Part shown: positions 18,877 to 27,656 of the stretch, one piece after another | Position numbering within the stretch: the stretch's first letter is position 1 | Layout: every line of letters begins with the position of its first letter | NCBI RefSeq assembly: GCF_036964665.1 | Contig: NZ_JBAMDA010000003.1 | Span: forward strand, 1-64,000 | Length of the DNA stretch: 64,000 nucleotides | From: Nitrobacter sp. NHB1 | Lineage (GTDB): Bacteria > Pseudomonadota > Alphaproteobacteria > Rhizobiales > Xanthobacteraceae | Reading direction: 5' to 3' | Notes under the pieces: generated by a model | The model's database searches: none | The model's input: only the letters and a program-made list of their open reading frames with translations | What the model was told of the DNA's origin: nothing | Translations under genes and position numbers: made by a program

Positions 18877-19197
18877 GTGCGCATTGACCATTTGAGGCGG
18901 GCACGGGCGGCTTGGTCGCTCCTTGCCGGCCGGGCGGTCAACGACCTGCCGCCATACACCTATCGGGAGATTTGCGACGAGATCGGCGTGCATTGGCGAA
19001 GCGCCCACCATTTTCTGGGCATCATCCGAAGGCATTGCAGCACGCACGGACTACCGCCGTTGCAGGTGCTGGTGGTGAATGGAGCGACTCGTTTGCCGGG
19101 CCAGGGTTGCGCGGGGGTGCCGAGAACCCGCCTCGCCTATGAAAGAGCCTTGCGCGCGATTTACACGCACGGATGGCCGCTTGTTGCTCCCTTTTAG
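18877..19197 (+). CDS. Hypothetical protein with a winged-helix-like start
   Basis: 106 residues from a GTG start: MRIDHLRRARAAWSLLAGRA, then PPYTYREICDEIGVHWRSAH, which looks like a small DNA-binding helical module, and LPPLQVLVVNGATRLPGQGC. The pattern resembles uncharacterised rhizobial proteins found beside mobile or nuclease genes. No catalytic motif is evident. It converges on the DUF488 gene. Confidence 0.55.
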   Translation: MRIDHLRRARAAWSLLAGRAVNDLPPYTYREICDEIGVHWRSAHHFLGIIRRHCSTHGLPPLQVLVVNGATRLPGQGCAGVPRTRLAYERALRAIYTHGWPLVAPF

Positions 19198-19240
19198 GGA
19201 GGGATTACAAGTGGAAACCCGGCGCCGCACCGCTGCTCAT

Positions 19241-19786
19241 TCAGCCGGCAATGTTTTTTGCCGTGTAGGTCACCGTCCCGTTTTTCCCGACGCGCGCGCC
19301 GGGCGTTAGTTTTGCCGGATCGACCTTATCCTTGCCCATCAGATGAAAGACGCTCTCGCCACGGGCGATGAGGTTATCTGCGACCAGACGCCGGTGGCAG
19401 CGCCACCAGACCGCCTCCGAGCACATCATCGCACACCGCTGCTCCCGTCCCAGCGCGATCAGTCGGTTGAGACCGCTCGCGAATGAGGTGGTGAGCGCAT
19501 AATCCGCATAATTGTGAAAACTGGTGTTCTCCCAGAACCCGTTGATGTCCGGGTCGATCGCCTTCGCTTTACTGCGCAGGCCGCCCAGCTCGGCGATATG
19601 TTCGTACCCGATCTGAAACCCGGCCAATGCCTGCGGCAGTGTGTCGGTGTTGAACTGCGGATTGGTCCGCGACCTCGACACCGTGCGAATGTCCGCGACA
19701 ACGGTCACGCGGCCTGCCCGCAGCAACTCAACAAACACCTCGATTGTCCGGGTGGAATGACCAATCGTGTAGAAAGGAAGCGTCAT
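19241..19786 (-). CDS. DUF488 family protein
   Basis: 181 residues starting MTLPFYTIGHSTRTIEVFVE. It contains the family features TIGHS near the start, an Arg-Ser-rich loop (VSRSRTNPQFNT), and the cysteine segment CAMMCSEAVWWRCHRRLVAD towards the C-terminus. DUF488 proteins are widespread and have unproven roles, proposed to be nucleotide- or redox-related. The ATG at 19786 gives the family start; the frame itself opens at 19891. Confidence 0.8.
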   Translation of the reverse strand: MTLPFYTIGHSTRTIEVFVELLRAGRVTVVADIRTVSRSRTNPQFNTDTLPQALAGFQIGYEHIAELGGLRSKAKAIDPDINGFWENTSFHNYADYALTTSFASGLNRLIALGREQRCAMMCSEAVWWRCHRRLVADNLIARGESVFHLMGKDKVDPAKLTPGARVGKNGTVTYTAKNIAG

Positions 19787-19936
19787 CCCGTCATTTGTGC
19801 GCCGTCTTTGCCGGCGTGTCACCTTGAACGTCAGCGCGTGAGCGGGCTTTTGCGTGAGGGATTGTGACCCGGATGGGCGGAGATAGCGCAAGCAGCTCCG
19901 AACACCGGTTAAAGCCCGGCCGGAACGGCACGCCCA

Positions 19937-20434
19937 TCAATTCAAAGCGACAGCGCGAACGAAGGTCGAATAGAACGGCTCATCCATCGATACCGGCAAC
20001 GCGCGCTCGATGGGCATGCACAGCGTCAGCGCCTTGCCACGCCGTACTGCGGGCACCTCGTCGAGCTGGTCGAGCCGTATCCAGTAGTCGGGGCGCTCGC
20101 CGCCTTCGGGATTGAGGCAGGCAAAATAGACGGTGCAGTGAAACAGCCGTGCGAAGGTGCGCAGCTTCCCCACCTCGTCGAGGTCGAATATCACCCCCTC
20201 GGGATAGATGGTTTTCGCCTTCACGTCGAAAGCCACCAGGCTGACGCCTGGAATCCCCACGATGTAATCGGGGCGCTTGATTTGCCCGCGCAACGGCAAC
20301 GGCACGGTCAGGGGTGATTGTTCGACGTAGATGTGCGGCAACACCGCCGCGTCGAGCCCCTGGCGGAACGCCAGCTCGGCCGCCTCGCCCTTGGCGGCGT
20401 CGGCGGGCGCAATCGGCTGGCGCGGTCGTGACGG
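19937..20434 (-). CDS. Hypothetical protein, possible PD-(D/E)XK-type nuclease
   Basis: About 165 residues from the ATG at 20434 (MPSRPRQPIAPADAAKGEAA). A strand-rich core reads RPDYIVGIPGVSLVAFDVKA; the D-x(n)-D-x-K spacing resembles a PD-(D/E)XK nuclease active site, though the usual Glu is Asp and the assignment is tentative. It is divergent from the ParD-like gene at 20562, with about 130 bp between the starts. Confidence 0.5.
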   Translation of the reverse strand, partial: PSRPRQPIAPADAAKGEAAELAFRQGLDAAVLPHIYVEQSPLTVPLPLRGQIKRPDYIVGIPGVSLVAFDVKAKTIYPEGVIFDLDEVGKLRTFARLFHCTVYFACLNPEGGERPDYWIRLDQLDEVPAVRRGKALTLCMPIERALPVSMDEPFYSTFVRAVALN

Positions 20435-20561
20435 CATGCTGACAGATGCAGAGCGGCACCAGCGCGGGCTGACAGCATCAGCCGGGTTCCCGGCCGCTCG
20501 GCGATGGGGCACAGCCCGCCGAACCGTGCTATATTTGTCCGGCAACGGAAAGAACACGACC

Positions 20562-20837
20562 ATGGCAGGCAAGGCGATCGGTATCGAACTGAGCGTGAAA
20601 CAGCAGGCGCTGCTACAGCGTCAGCTTGAAAGCGGCCAATACGAGAACCTCATCGAGATGTTCGACGACGTGTTGCGGTTGATGAACGAACCCGACGCGG
20701 CGTTGTGTAAATGGCTGCGCGAGGAAATGCGGGCATCGCTGGCGGACAGGCACGCGCTCTCACCCAGGGATGAAGTATTCAATCGGGTGCGGGTGAAAAT
20801 GAACCGCACGGCAAAAGCCGTCAGGCGTGGTGCATAA
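20562..20837 (+). CDS. ParD-like antitoxin (ribbon-helix-helix), orphan
   Basis: 91 residues beginning MAGKAIGIELSVKQQALLQR and containing LESGQYENLIEMFDDVLRLM, the usual ParD/CopG dimerising DNA-binding pattern. ParD normally neutralises a ParE toxin and represses its own operon. No ParE-like gene follows: downstream are a second partial ParD-like sequence and a ferritin-like fragment. The C-terminal half (REEMRASLADRHALSPRDEV) is present, so the protein may be functional as a regulator. Confidence 0.65.
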   Translation: MAGKAIGIELSVKQQALLQRQLESGQYENLIEMFDDVLRLMNEPDAALCKWLREEMRASLADRHALSPRDEVFNRVRVKMNRTAKAVRRGA

Positions 20838-20986
20838 GGTCACTGACCGGCGCCGCGCTGAAATGCGGCGGCTGACAGAGCCGGCGCTCTACATCACCCT
20901 CGGGGCGTGCTTTTGGCGGCCTCGGGCATGCTGACAACGCCCGCGGCCGATGCATCAGCGCGCGGGACGTGGTATGGTTCGAGCCC

Positions 20987-21109
20987 GTGGCATCTGGCAA
21001 GGCAATCATCAAACTCGACGCAAAGCAGCAGGCTATTCTGCGACAGCAGTTGAATTCGGGGCGATATAAGAACGCAAACGAGGTCATCGACGATGCGTTG
21101 CGGCTGTGA
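20987..21109 (+). pseudogene. Second ParD-like sequence, truncated
   Basis: A GTG start opens 40 codons reading VASGKAIIKLDAKQQAILRQ then LNSGRYKNANEVIDDALRL and a stop at 21107. It is clearly similar to the start of the gene at 20562 but lacks the toxin-binding C-terminus. The following sequence belongs to another family, so this looks like a recombination junction. Confidence 0.6.
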
Positions 21110-21117
21110 GCCGCCGG

Positions 21118-21255
21118 ATGTTCAAAGATCTTCTGAAGGATGAGAAAGATCACGCCGACGAGATCGCCGATTTGCCCTACACGGTCGATCCGACGACGGG
21201 CAAAACCATCCAGCAGTTCACGGGCGATTCGGTGAGCAAGCAGTCCAAAGGCTAA
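21118..21255 (+). pseudogene. Bacterioferritin-like C-terminal fragment
   Basis: 45 codons reading MFKDLLKDEKDHADEIADLP, then TTGKTIQQFTGDSVSKQSKG and stop. The ExxH-type DEKDHADE segment matches the last helix of ferritin-like diiron proteins. The first three helices are missing, so it cannot fold as a ferritin. It lies directly after the truncated ParD-like sequence. Confidence 0.5.
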
Positions 21256-21460
21256 AGCTCTGGACGCTTGGCCGCTCATAACGAGAGAGCGAGGCTGGCC
21301 TCCGCATCGCAAGTTGAATGTGCCAACGAGATCGCCGACGAAGTGAAAGCCGGCTCGGCCGGGATAACAATGCTTTGTGACAGAGCACTACTACAGAGCT
21401 TATTATTTACTCAATGAATACGCCCTCTTACAACCTCCAAGGGCGAGAAGTCCATAGTTC

Positions 21461-23007
21461 GTCGTCCGTGAAGAACGAGATTTCATGCGACCGAGAATGA
21501 TTGATGGTTGGCATGTGGCCGCATGATTGACACTAACCATGCGCGCAAAAGCAGCCTCAGCCAGGCGAGCAATCGGCGGAAGTTGTACCCGGCGGCGGCG
21601 AGCACGGCGTTGATGGCGTCGCCTTCGGAGCCCTTGAGATAATTGCGGTCCATGCGGTGGTCTGATTTTGCGTGACCGATCACAGGCTCGATCGCCGAAC
21701 GTCGTCGCAGGTCACGCTTGATCGGGTCGGTGACGCCGCGTTTCTGGCCCGAGATGTAAATCCTGAACTTGTATTCTGGCGGAGCATTGTGGCCCCTATA
21801 GCCCTTGTCGGCGGCGAGCCGATTGATGGGCGCGCCGATTTGACGCTCGACATCGGGGATGATGCTTTCCAGCGTGTGGCCGTCGTATGGATTTCCCGGA
21901 AGCGCCTTCGCGTGCGCAATGAACTGGCCGCCCCTGGAATGGTTGAGCGTCGTGGCGATGGAGACTTTCACGCCGAACTCATAGGGTTTGTGCGATTTGC
22001 CCTTGGCGATGCATTCGATCTCCGGCGCGTGCAGGGAATAGATTTTCTTGCCGCGCTGCCTTTGTTGTTGATGATGCACCGCGTGGGCCAGCGACAACAG
22101 TTGCGCGAAAGCCGCCTGCCTGTCCGGATCGCCGGCGATCTTGCGCCTGATGTCGCGCATCACGCGGCCGAGATACGTGCGCAATGTCTTCAGCGCCCGG
22201 TTGGCGCGCCTGAACTGTTTCGCGTGAGCGTAGCGCTGATGCGCGATCAACGCGTGCTTGCCAACACGCTCGTAGGATTGCCGCAGGACGACGCCGTGCT
22301 TTTTGGCCAACCGCGCCAGCTTCTCGCGGGCGCGATGCATGAGTTTGGCATCGGTCGGGAACGCCACCGCCTTCGGCTGCACCGTCGTATCGACGATGAT
22401 GCTGGTGAAGTCCGACGGCTTGGCCGCGCCAACGCGCGTGGCGACATTCAGGCTCTCCTGAATGAGCGCGACGATCTTGTCTTCGCCCATGCGCTGACGC
22501 CAGCGCGTCATCGAGGAGCGGTCGAAGGGAACGTCGTGACGAAAGAACGCCTCGCCACAAAACAATTGATAATAGGGGTTTTCGACCCAGCGTTCGCACA
22601 GCGCCTCGTCCGACAGATTGAACGTGTGCTTGAGGATCGCCAACCCCGCCATCAGCCGCGTCGGCAGGGGCGGCCGGCCGGGAACATCGGCGTAGACCGC
22701 CCCGAATTTGCCCTCGAGAAATCCCCAGTCGATCTGGCGCGCCAGCTTCGCCAACGCGTGGTTCATGTCGACGATCTGGTCGAGGTGCGACTTGAACAAA
22801 TCATTCTGTCCGCTGTCTCGCCGCTCCTTCGGAAGCATCGCGATATCTCCGAATCAAACCCAGCCGGAGACATGGAATCACGCCGATTCCGCCAAATCAA
22901 ATTGCAAGGAAATCGATATCGACATCCCCAAAACCGGCGATATCGAATACTTGCAAAACCCGCGAAATCATTCCGCCAGGACGGCTTCTGCATTTTTCAC
23001 GGGCGAC
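21461..23007 (-). mobile_element. IS5-family insertion sequence, complete, flanked by TAGTTC
   Basis: The left end GTCGTCCGTGAAGAACGAGA pairs with the right end, whose reverse complement begins GTCGCCCGTGAAAAATGCAG. TAGTTC occurs directly outside both ends (21455-21460 and 23008-23013). Length is 1547 bp. Decayed copies lie at 9107-9340 and 15385-15776. Confidence 0.85.
21483..22838 (-). CDS. IS5-family transposase
   Basis: A 451-residue DDE transposase: N-terminal DUF772-like domain (LPTRLMAGLAILKHTFNLSD), first Asp in SIIVDTTVQPKAVAFPTDAK, second Asp in NRLAADKGYRGHNAPPEYKF, and the Glu region RRRSAIEPVIGHAKSDHRMD. It ends NFRRLLAWLRLLLRAWLVSI plus a short tail. The full set of motifs suggests activity. 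Confidence 0.92.
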   Translation of the reverse strand: MLPKERRDSGQNDLFKSHLDQIVDMNHALAKLARQIDWGFLEGKFGAVYADVPGRPPLPTRLMAGLAILKHTFNLSDEALCERWVENPYYQLFCGEAFFRHDVPFDRSSMTRWRQRMGEDKIVALIQESLNVATRVGAAKPSDFTSIIVDTTVQPKAVAFPTDAKLMHRAREKLARLAKKHGVVLRQSYERVGKHALIAHQRYAHAKQFRRANRALKTLRTYLGRVMRDIRRKIAGDPDRQAAFAQLLSLAHAVHHQQQRQRGKKIYSLHAPEIECIAKGKSHKPYEFGVKVSIATTLNHSRGGQFIAHAKALPGNPYDGHTLESIIPDVERQIGAPINRLAADKGYRGHNAPPEYKFRIYISGQKRGVTDPIKRDLRRRSAIEPVIGHAKSDHRMDRNYLKGSEGDAINAVLAAAGYNFRRLLAWLRLLLRAWLVSIMRPHANHQSFSVA

Positions 23008-23043
23008 TAGTTCTATTGGCCAAAACCCGGTTCTGTCCAGACT

Positions 23044-23072
23044 GTGCGCGGCGCGCCAGGCGCGCCGCGCAC
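23044..23072. terminator. Strong GC-rich hairpin after ctaD
   Basis: A perfect 12-bp stem (GTGCGCGGCGCG pairing with CGCGCCGCGCAC) with a five-base loop. It begins 13 bp beyond the ctaD stop codon on the minus strand. No T-run follows, so it may act as a transcript-stabilising or weak terminator hairpin. Confidence 0.65.
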
Positions 23073-23084
23073 GGTCATGACTGC

Positions 23085-24701
23085 TTACTGCACCTTCGGC
23101 AGCGTTCCGAACTGGTGGAACGGCGGCGGCGATGACAGCGTCCATTCCAGCGTGGTGGCGCCCTCACCCCACGGATTGTCGGCCGCCTGCTGCTTGCGCG
23201 CGAAGGCGTCGATCAGGCCGTAGAAGAAGATCAAGACGCCGAAGCCCGTGATGAAGGCGCCGTAGGACGAGATCTCGTTCCAGCCCGCAAACGCATCCGG
23301 ATAGTCGACCGAACGCCGCATCATGCCCTGCAGTCCGAGGAAGTGCTGCGGGAAGAACAGAACGTTGGCGCCGATAAACATGAACCAGAACTGCACCTTG
23401 GCGATGGTCTCGTTGTACATGTAGCCGGAGATCTTCGGGAACCAGTAGTACCAGCCCGCAAAGATCGCAAACACCGCGGCAATGCCCATCACGTAGTGGA
23501 AGTGCGCGATGACGTAGTAGGTTTCCTGCAGCACGCGATCGACGCCCGCATTGGCCAGCACCACGCCGGTGACGCCGCCGACCGTGAACAGGAAGATGAA
23601 GCCGACCGCAAACAGCATCGGCGCCTTGAACTCGATCGAGCCACCCCACATCGTGGCGATCCACGAGAACACCTTCACACCCGTCGGCACCGCGATCACC
23701 ATGGTCGCAGCGGTGAAATAGGCCTGCGTCGACGACGTCATGCCGACCGTGTACATGTGGTGCGCCCACACCACGAAGCCGACGCCGCCGATCGCGACCA
23801 TCGCATAGGCCATGCCGAGATAACCGAAAATCGGCTTCTTCGAGAAGGTCGAGATCACATGGCTGATCATGCCGAAGCCGGGCAGAATCAGGATGTACAC
23901 CTCGGGATGACCGAAGAACCAGAACAGATGCTGAAACAACACCGGATCACCGCCGCCGTCGGCAGCGAAGAACGTGGTGCCGAAGTTACGGTCGGTCAGA
24001 AGCATGGTGATCCCGCCCGCCAGAACGGGCAGCGACAGCAGCAGCATGAACACGGTGACCAGGATCGACCACACGAACAGCGGCATCTTGTGCATGGTCA
24101 TGCCAGGCGCGCGCATGTTGAAGATCGTGGTGATGAAGTTGATCGCGCCGAGAATCGAGGACGCACCGGCCAGATGCACCGAGAGGATGACGAAATCCAC
24201 CGCCGGACCCGGATGGCCGCTCGTCGACAGGGGCGCATACAGCGTCCAGCCCGTGCCGGCGCCAAGAGCGCCCGGTTCGCCCTCCACCATCGTCGAGATC
24301 AGCAGCAGCGCAAACGCCGCCGGCAGCAGCCAGAACGAGATGTTGTTCATGCGCGGAAACGCCATGTCGGGCGCCCCGATCATCAGCGGCACAAACCAGT
24401 TGCCGAACCCGCCGATCATTGCCGGCATCACCATGAAGAAGATCATGATCAGGCCGTGCGAGGTCGCAAACACGTTGTACTCGTGAGCAGGATGAAAAAC
24501 CTGCACGCCGGGATACATCAGTTCCGCCCGGATGCCCATCGACATCAGGCCGCCGATGACCCCCGCAATGATGGCGAACACCAGGTACATGGTCCCGATG
24601 TCCTTGTGATTGGTCGAATACGCAAAGCGCCGCCACCCGGTCGGGTGGTGCGCATGGTCGTCGACGTGGTCATGGTCATGAGCAGATACTGCGGTTGCCA
24701 T
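23085..24701 (-). CDS. ctaD: Cytochrome c oxidase subunit I, aa3 type
   Basis: The catalytic subunit of the aa3 terminal oxidase, reducing oxygen to water and pumping protons. The 538-residue product has about 12 transmembrane helices. The haem a ligand region is [13 protein letters not shown], the CuB/His-Tyr region [15 protein letters not shown], and the haem a/a3 ligands are in [12 protein letters not shown]. The N-terminal [12 protein letters not shown] tail is typical of rhizobial paralogues. Subunits II and III and the assembly genes are absent nearby; only a subunit IV gene lies upstream (24907-25059). It is probably an extra copy of the main locus. A complete IS5 element lies just downstream. 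Confidence 0.95.
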   Translation of the reverse strand: MATAVSAHDHDHVDDHAHHPTGWRRFAYSTNHKDIGTMYLVFAIIAGVIGGLMSMGIRAELMYPGVQVFHPAHEYNVFATSHGLIMIFFMVMPAMIGGFGNWFVPLMIGAPDMAFPRMNNISFWLLPAAFALLLISTMVEGEPGALGAGTGWTLYAPLSTSGHPGPAVDFVILSVHLAGASSILGAINFITTIFNMRAPGMTMHKMPLFVWSILVTVFMLLLSLPVLAGGITMLLTDRNFGTTFFAADGGGDPVLFQHLFWFFGHPEVYILILPGFGMISHVISTFSKKPIFGYLGMAYAMVAIGGVGFVVWAHHMYTVGMTSSTQAYFTAATMVIAVPTGVKVFSWIATMWGGSIEFKAPMLFAVGFIFLFTVGGVTGVVLANAGVDRVLQETYYVIAHFHYVMGIAAVFAIFAGWYYWFPKISGYMYNETIAKVQFWFMFIGANVLFFPQHFLGLQGMMRRSVDYPDAFAGWNEISSYGAFITGFGVLIFFYGLIDAFARKQQAADNPWGEGATTLEWTLSSPPPFHQFGTLPKVQ

Positions 24702-24906
24702 TGTCTACCCTTTCCAATAGGTGGTTTCGGATGAGGTTATACGCTGGGCTCAGGTGCTCTTGGATAGCTTGCCTAGGGGCCGCGAACTGCCGGGCCCGTC
24801 GATCAGCATCACAACGTCGGCTGTGGTCGGCGGACAAGCCGTCGACCACGCACAACTAAAGCACCAGCCACATTGCAAACGAAAATCCGGAACGACGACT
24901 GGACGA

Positions 24907-25059
24907 TCAGATAAGGAAAATCGCCAACAACACGATAACGGTGGCGGCGGTCGCTGTGCCGAACATCCCTATCTTGAGGAACGTCTTATACTGTTGCTCG
25001 TGCGCCGGATAATCCATTCCTTCCGCTGTCAAATACACAATTTCGCTATGATCGGACAT
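24907..25059 (-). CDS. aa3-type cytochrome c oxidase subunit IV
   Basis: A 50-residue protein, MSDHSEIVYLTAEGMDYPAH followed by EQQYKTFLKIGMFGT and a single membrane helix ending LLAIFLI. This matches the bacterial aa3 subunit IV family, whose short N-terminal segment precedes one helix that packs against subunit I. GGGAG lies seven bases before the ATG. It is about 200 bp upstream of ctaD on the same strand and may be co-transcribed. Confidence 0.75.
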   Translation of the reverse strand: MSDHSEIVYLTAEGMDYPAHEQQYKTFLKIGMFGTATAATVIVLLAIFLI

Positions 25060-25164
25060 GCCAAGTCTCCCAAGGCACTGTTGATGTTGCGCCTCTCACG
25101 ACGGTGACCGGTGAGATCGATATAGCTGCTCGCGGTCGCCGCCCATTCATGCAGTTCTGGGGGC

Positions 25165-25287
25165 TTACCCTTGCGGGTGTTCGCGATGGTAAGCGGTAGT
25201 CTGACGCTGGCCATAAGCTATAGCTAGAGAGAATATGGTTATGACGCCGGCAACAAGCGCGGTCGCAATGATTGTTTCGATTGGCAT
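25165..25287 (-). CDS. Forty-residue membrane protein, hypothetical
   Basis: Reads MPIETIIATALVAGVITIFS, then LAIAYGQRQTTAYHREHPQG. One hydrophobic helix is followed by a basic tail. A strong ribosome site (AGGAG) lies six to seven bases before the ATG at 25287. It precedes the oxidase subunit IV gene on the same strand and has an FNR-type box 59 bp upstream, so it may be a small oxidase-associated or stress protein. Confidence 0.55.
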   Translation of the reverse strand: MPIETIIATALVAGVITIFSLAIAYGQRQTTAYHREHPQG

Positions 25288-25345
25288 GTCGATCTCCTTT
25301 TTTGTTTCAACGAGCCAAGAATACATACAATTCTCATGCATGTTA

Positions 25346-25359
25346 TGATCTGGCGCAAA
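25346..25359. promoter_or_regulatory. FNR/FixK-type box between divergent genes
   Basis: ATGATCTGGCGCAA differs at one base from TTGATCTGGCGCAA, a form close to the FixK consensus of Bradyrhizobium. It lies 59 bp upstream of the small membrane gene (minus) and 97 bp upstream of the nitroreductase (plus), so it could serve either. Confidence 0.55.
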
Positions 25360-25455
25360 GACGCCGAAAAACGTTCGTGGGAGATCGTAATGAAATACAA
25401 TATCAGGCCGGCTTTCCGCACGGAAAGCCGCAAGAATATGTAACGGGAAACTACC

Positions 25456-26553
25456 ATGCGTAATTCCCACCAACTGATGGACGACGATCCCTGGAAAGTG
25501 GATGCGGCCGACTGGCCAATGCACGGCACGCTAAACGAGAAACTGATATTTCTGCTGAATTATGCCGTTCTCGCGCCATCGATCCTCAACACGCAGCCAT
25601 GGCGTTTCTCTCTTGCGGACGGCTACATCAGGCTGGAGGAAGACTGCTCGCGCCGTATGCTGGTAGTTGATCCCAAGGGTCGCGAAAGTACGATCAGCTG
25701 CGGCGCAGCACTGATGAACCTACAGGTCGCCGCGCGTAGTTTTGGCTGCGATTTGAAAATCGAAGTCATGCCGAAGTCTCACCCGGTCAATACGCTGGCT
25801 GCGATAAAGCTCGATGAGCAGAAACATCATCCTACAGAGGTCGATCAACAACTACGTGAGGCGATGAAACTCAGGCGCACGTTCCGTTTCAGCTTTGACC
25901 GGAGACCTGTCGATCCGCACCTCCTACATGAATTCTCGAAACTTGCGCGCCGCTACAACGTCGATCTCACTTGGATCGTCACGCACGAGCGCCACCGTGC
26001 GGTTGCTCAAGTGGTTGCTGAAGCTGAGAAGGTGCATCTCAGCAACCCAGACTTCAGGCAGGAGATCAGGCTTTGGCTTCAGCGGCGGCGTAGCGAAGAT
26101 CATGAAAGTCTGAGAGAACTATATGCGCGGATGGGATCAGCCTCCGGGCACTCGCCCCAGAGCCGCGCGCATCCGGATCAGGGGACGCTCAGTGGTGCAG
26201 AGACGGCACGAAGCTTCGCAACTCCCGAATCCGGCTCTGCGCGCCAGTATGCATTGGTCGAATCCTCACCGGCACTTGTGTTGCTGGCGACGGAAAACGA
26301 TAGTCGAAGCGAATGGCTCTCAGCGGGACAGGCTCTGCAACGGGTGCTCCTTGCGGCGGCCGTTGCCGGCTTATCCGCATCCTATCTGAACCCTCCGATA
26401 GAGCTCCCCCAACTTCGTCGCGAACTGGCGACCAGATTTGAGACCAGGGTCCTGCCGCAGGTACTGCTTCGGCTGGGGTTCGGAAGGACTATTCCGCCAA
26501 CGCCTCGACGCACCGTACGGAAGGTATTGACGCTCAGCTCCGTCGTGAAGTGA
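25456..26553 (+). CDS. Acg-like nitroreductase-family protein
   Basis: 365 residues with the nitroreductase/Acg signature AVLAPSILNTQPWRFSL near residues 38-52 and a second half-domain ending in LSASYLNPPIELPQLRRELA. It resembles Acg (Rv2032) of Mycobacterium tuberculosis, a DosR-regulated double-domain FMN-binding protein, thought to sequester flavin rather than reduce nitro compounds. Cofactor binding here is inferred. The start ATG at 25456 fits the family. An FNR-type box precedes it. Confidence 0.78.
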   Translation: MRNSHQLMDDDPWKVDAADWPMHGTLNEKLIFLLNYAVLAPSILNTQPWRFSLADGYIRLEEDCSRRMLVVDPKGRESTISCGAALMNLQVAARSFGCDLKIEVMPKSHPVNTLAAIKLDEQKHHPTEVDQQLREAMKLRRTFRFSFDRRPVDPHLLHEFSKLARRYNVDLTWIVTHERHRAVAQVVAEAEKVHLSNPDFRQEIRLWLQRRRSEDHESLRELYARMGSASGHSPQSRAHPDQGTLSGAETARSFATPESGSARQYALVESSPALVLLATENDSRSEWLSAGQALQRVLLAAAVAGLSASYLNPPIELPQLRRELATRFETRVLPQVLLRLGFGRTIPPTPRRTVRKVLTLSSVVK

Positions 26554-26619
26554 GCACAGAGTTATCTTCTATATCGTTCGACCATCCCTCCGAGCGATTT
26601 CGGCGCGGAATCGTAAGCG

Positions 26620-26770
26620 AGACCGGGACGGTTGCCCGGGCGCCTTGCGATCGAAAAGGCCGTCCGGGCCGAGTGCATTGAACTTCATCACCCAGTCGCG
26701 AACAATTTGCACACCCACTCCGCCGATCTAGACCCCATGTTCGCGGCTGAGGGCTAGCGGCCCGCCCCAC
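26620..26770 (-). pseudogene. IS630-family transposase, N-terminal remnant
   Basis: One minus-strand frame reads VQIVRDWVMKFNALGPDGLF then DRKAPG, the helix-turn-helix linker of IS630 transposases. An in-frame stop precedes it and no catalytic domain follows. The remnant lies between the nitroreductase and the slipin remnant. Confidence 0.55.
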
Positions 26771-26816
26771 GGCAAGCTCCTATCGAGGGATGCGCCGGAA
26801 GGACCGGTGCCGAGCC

Positions 26817-27170
26817 TCAAGCATGGGGTCTAGGTTGCTTCCGTCCGCGTCGCACCGTCGTAGATCGCGGCCAGAGCCAGAAGTCGCCGCGCCTGCGGCC
26901 CGTCTTCTCATCCTGATTGTCGCGCCGCACATTGATTACTTTCTCCCGCCGCAGCCGCTCCGCCTCGGCCTGCTTGGCGATGGCGCGAGCCATGTTTTCA
27001 TTGAGATCGATGTCCTTGATCTCGATATTGGCGACCTTGATCCCCCACGCATCGGTTTGCTGATCGAGAATCTCCTGAATGTCGGCGTTGAGTTTGTCGC
27101 GCTCCGCGAGCATCTCATCCAACTCATGTTTGCCGAGCACTGAACGCAGCGTGCGTCTGCGCTAAGGAAG
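26817..27170 (-). pseudogene. Slipin/stomatin (SPFH) protein, C-terminal remnant
   Basis: Reads [20 protein letters not shown], then [20 protein letters not shown] and [20 protein letters not shown], the C-terminal part of the SPFH domain and its helical extension. The membrane anchor and first half of the domain are missing, an in-frame stop lies upstream, and the tail ([11 protein letters not shown]) is unrelated. Intact slipins organise membrane microdomains; this one is non-functional. Confidence 0.7.
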
Positions 27171-27428
27171 CTCTGAACAACTTGGCGTGTGTTTCGGCTG
27201 GGGGTCTGGACGCCGATCGGCGCCGGGGTCACCGTTACCACACCAATAAAATCAGGACCTTAGTTCTGCGCGCGCGCCGGTTAAGGGGTCAAAGTTGGAT
27301 CAGCATTTACACCTGTCAGCAATGAGGGGCCGTTGGGATCGACCGGGTAGAACCTGTCAATCGATTGCGAGGTGGAATCCGCTCGAAGGCACCATCGGCA
27401 CATCTGTGCCACGTCCTGGAACCACGTG

Positions 27429-27629
27429 CTATGGCGATGATCGCGGAACGTCGCATTGTCGGAGAGCCAGCGTGCAAGGCATCGCGATTTGGTCGCCCCG
27501 ACGACGAAAACCCTCCTCGCGCTCGATGATCTCAATGCACTTTCTCTCGCACTCGTCGCAGATATACGGGATGCACGGCGAGTCGTCATCCTCGTCGCTT
27601 CCACGTCGCTCGCTCAGTGCAGCAATCAA
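27429..27629 (-). CDS. Possible small cysteine-rich protein, ClpX zinc-finger-like
   Basis: 66 residues with SPCIPYICDECERKCIEIIE, resembling the zinc-binding region of ClpX (cysteines followed by CIEIIEREE-like helix). The rest has no recognisable domain. It may be a stand-alone zinc finger or a decayed fragment. It ends upstream of IS-like sequence and lies just downstream of the cytochrome at 27657. Assignment is weak. Confidence 0.3.
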   Translation of the reverse strand: MIAALSERRGSDEDDDSPCIPYICDECERKCIEIIEREEGFRRRGDQIAMPCTLALRQCDVPRSSP

Positions 27630-27656
27630 CCATCAGGCAGGTCACTTCGTCCTCAC

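Noticed and set aside
21672-23135. Plus-strand ORF of 487 codons
   Set aside because: Shadow of the IS5 transposase on the opposite strand; no domain recognised.
23343-24734. Plus-strand ORF of 463 codons
   Set aside because: Antisense to ctaD, with a His- and Arg-rich composition typical of a frame shadow.
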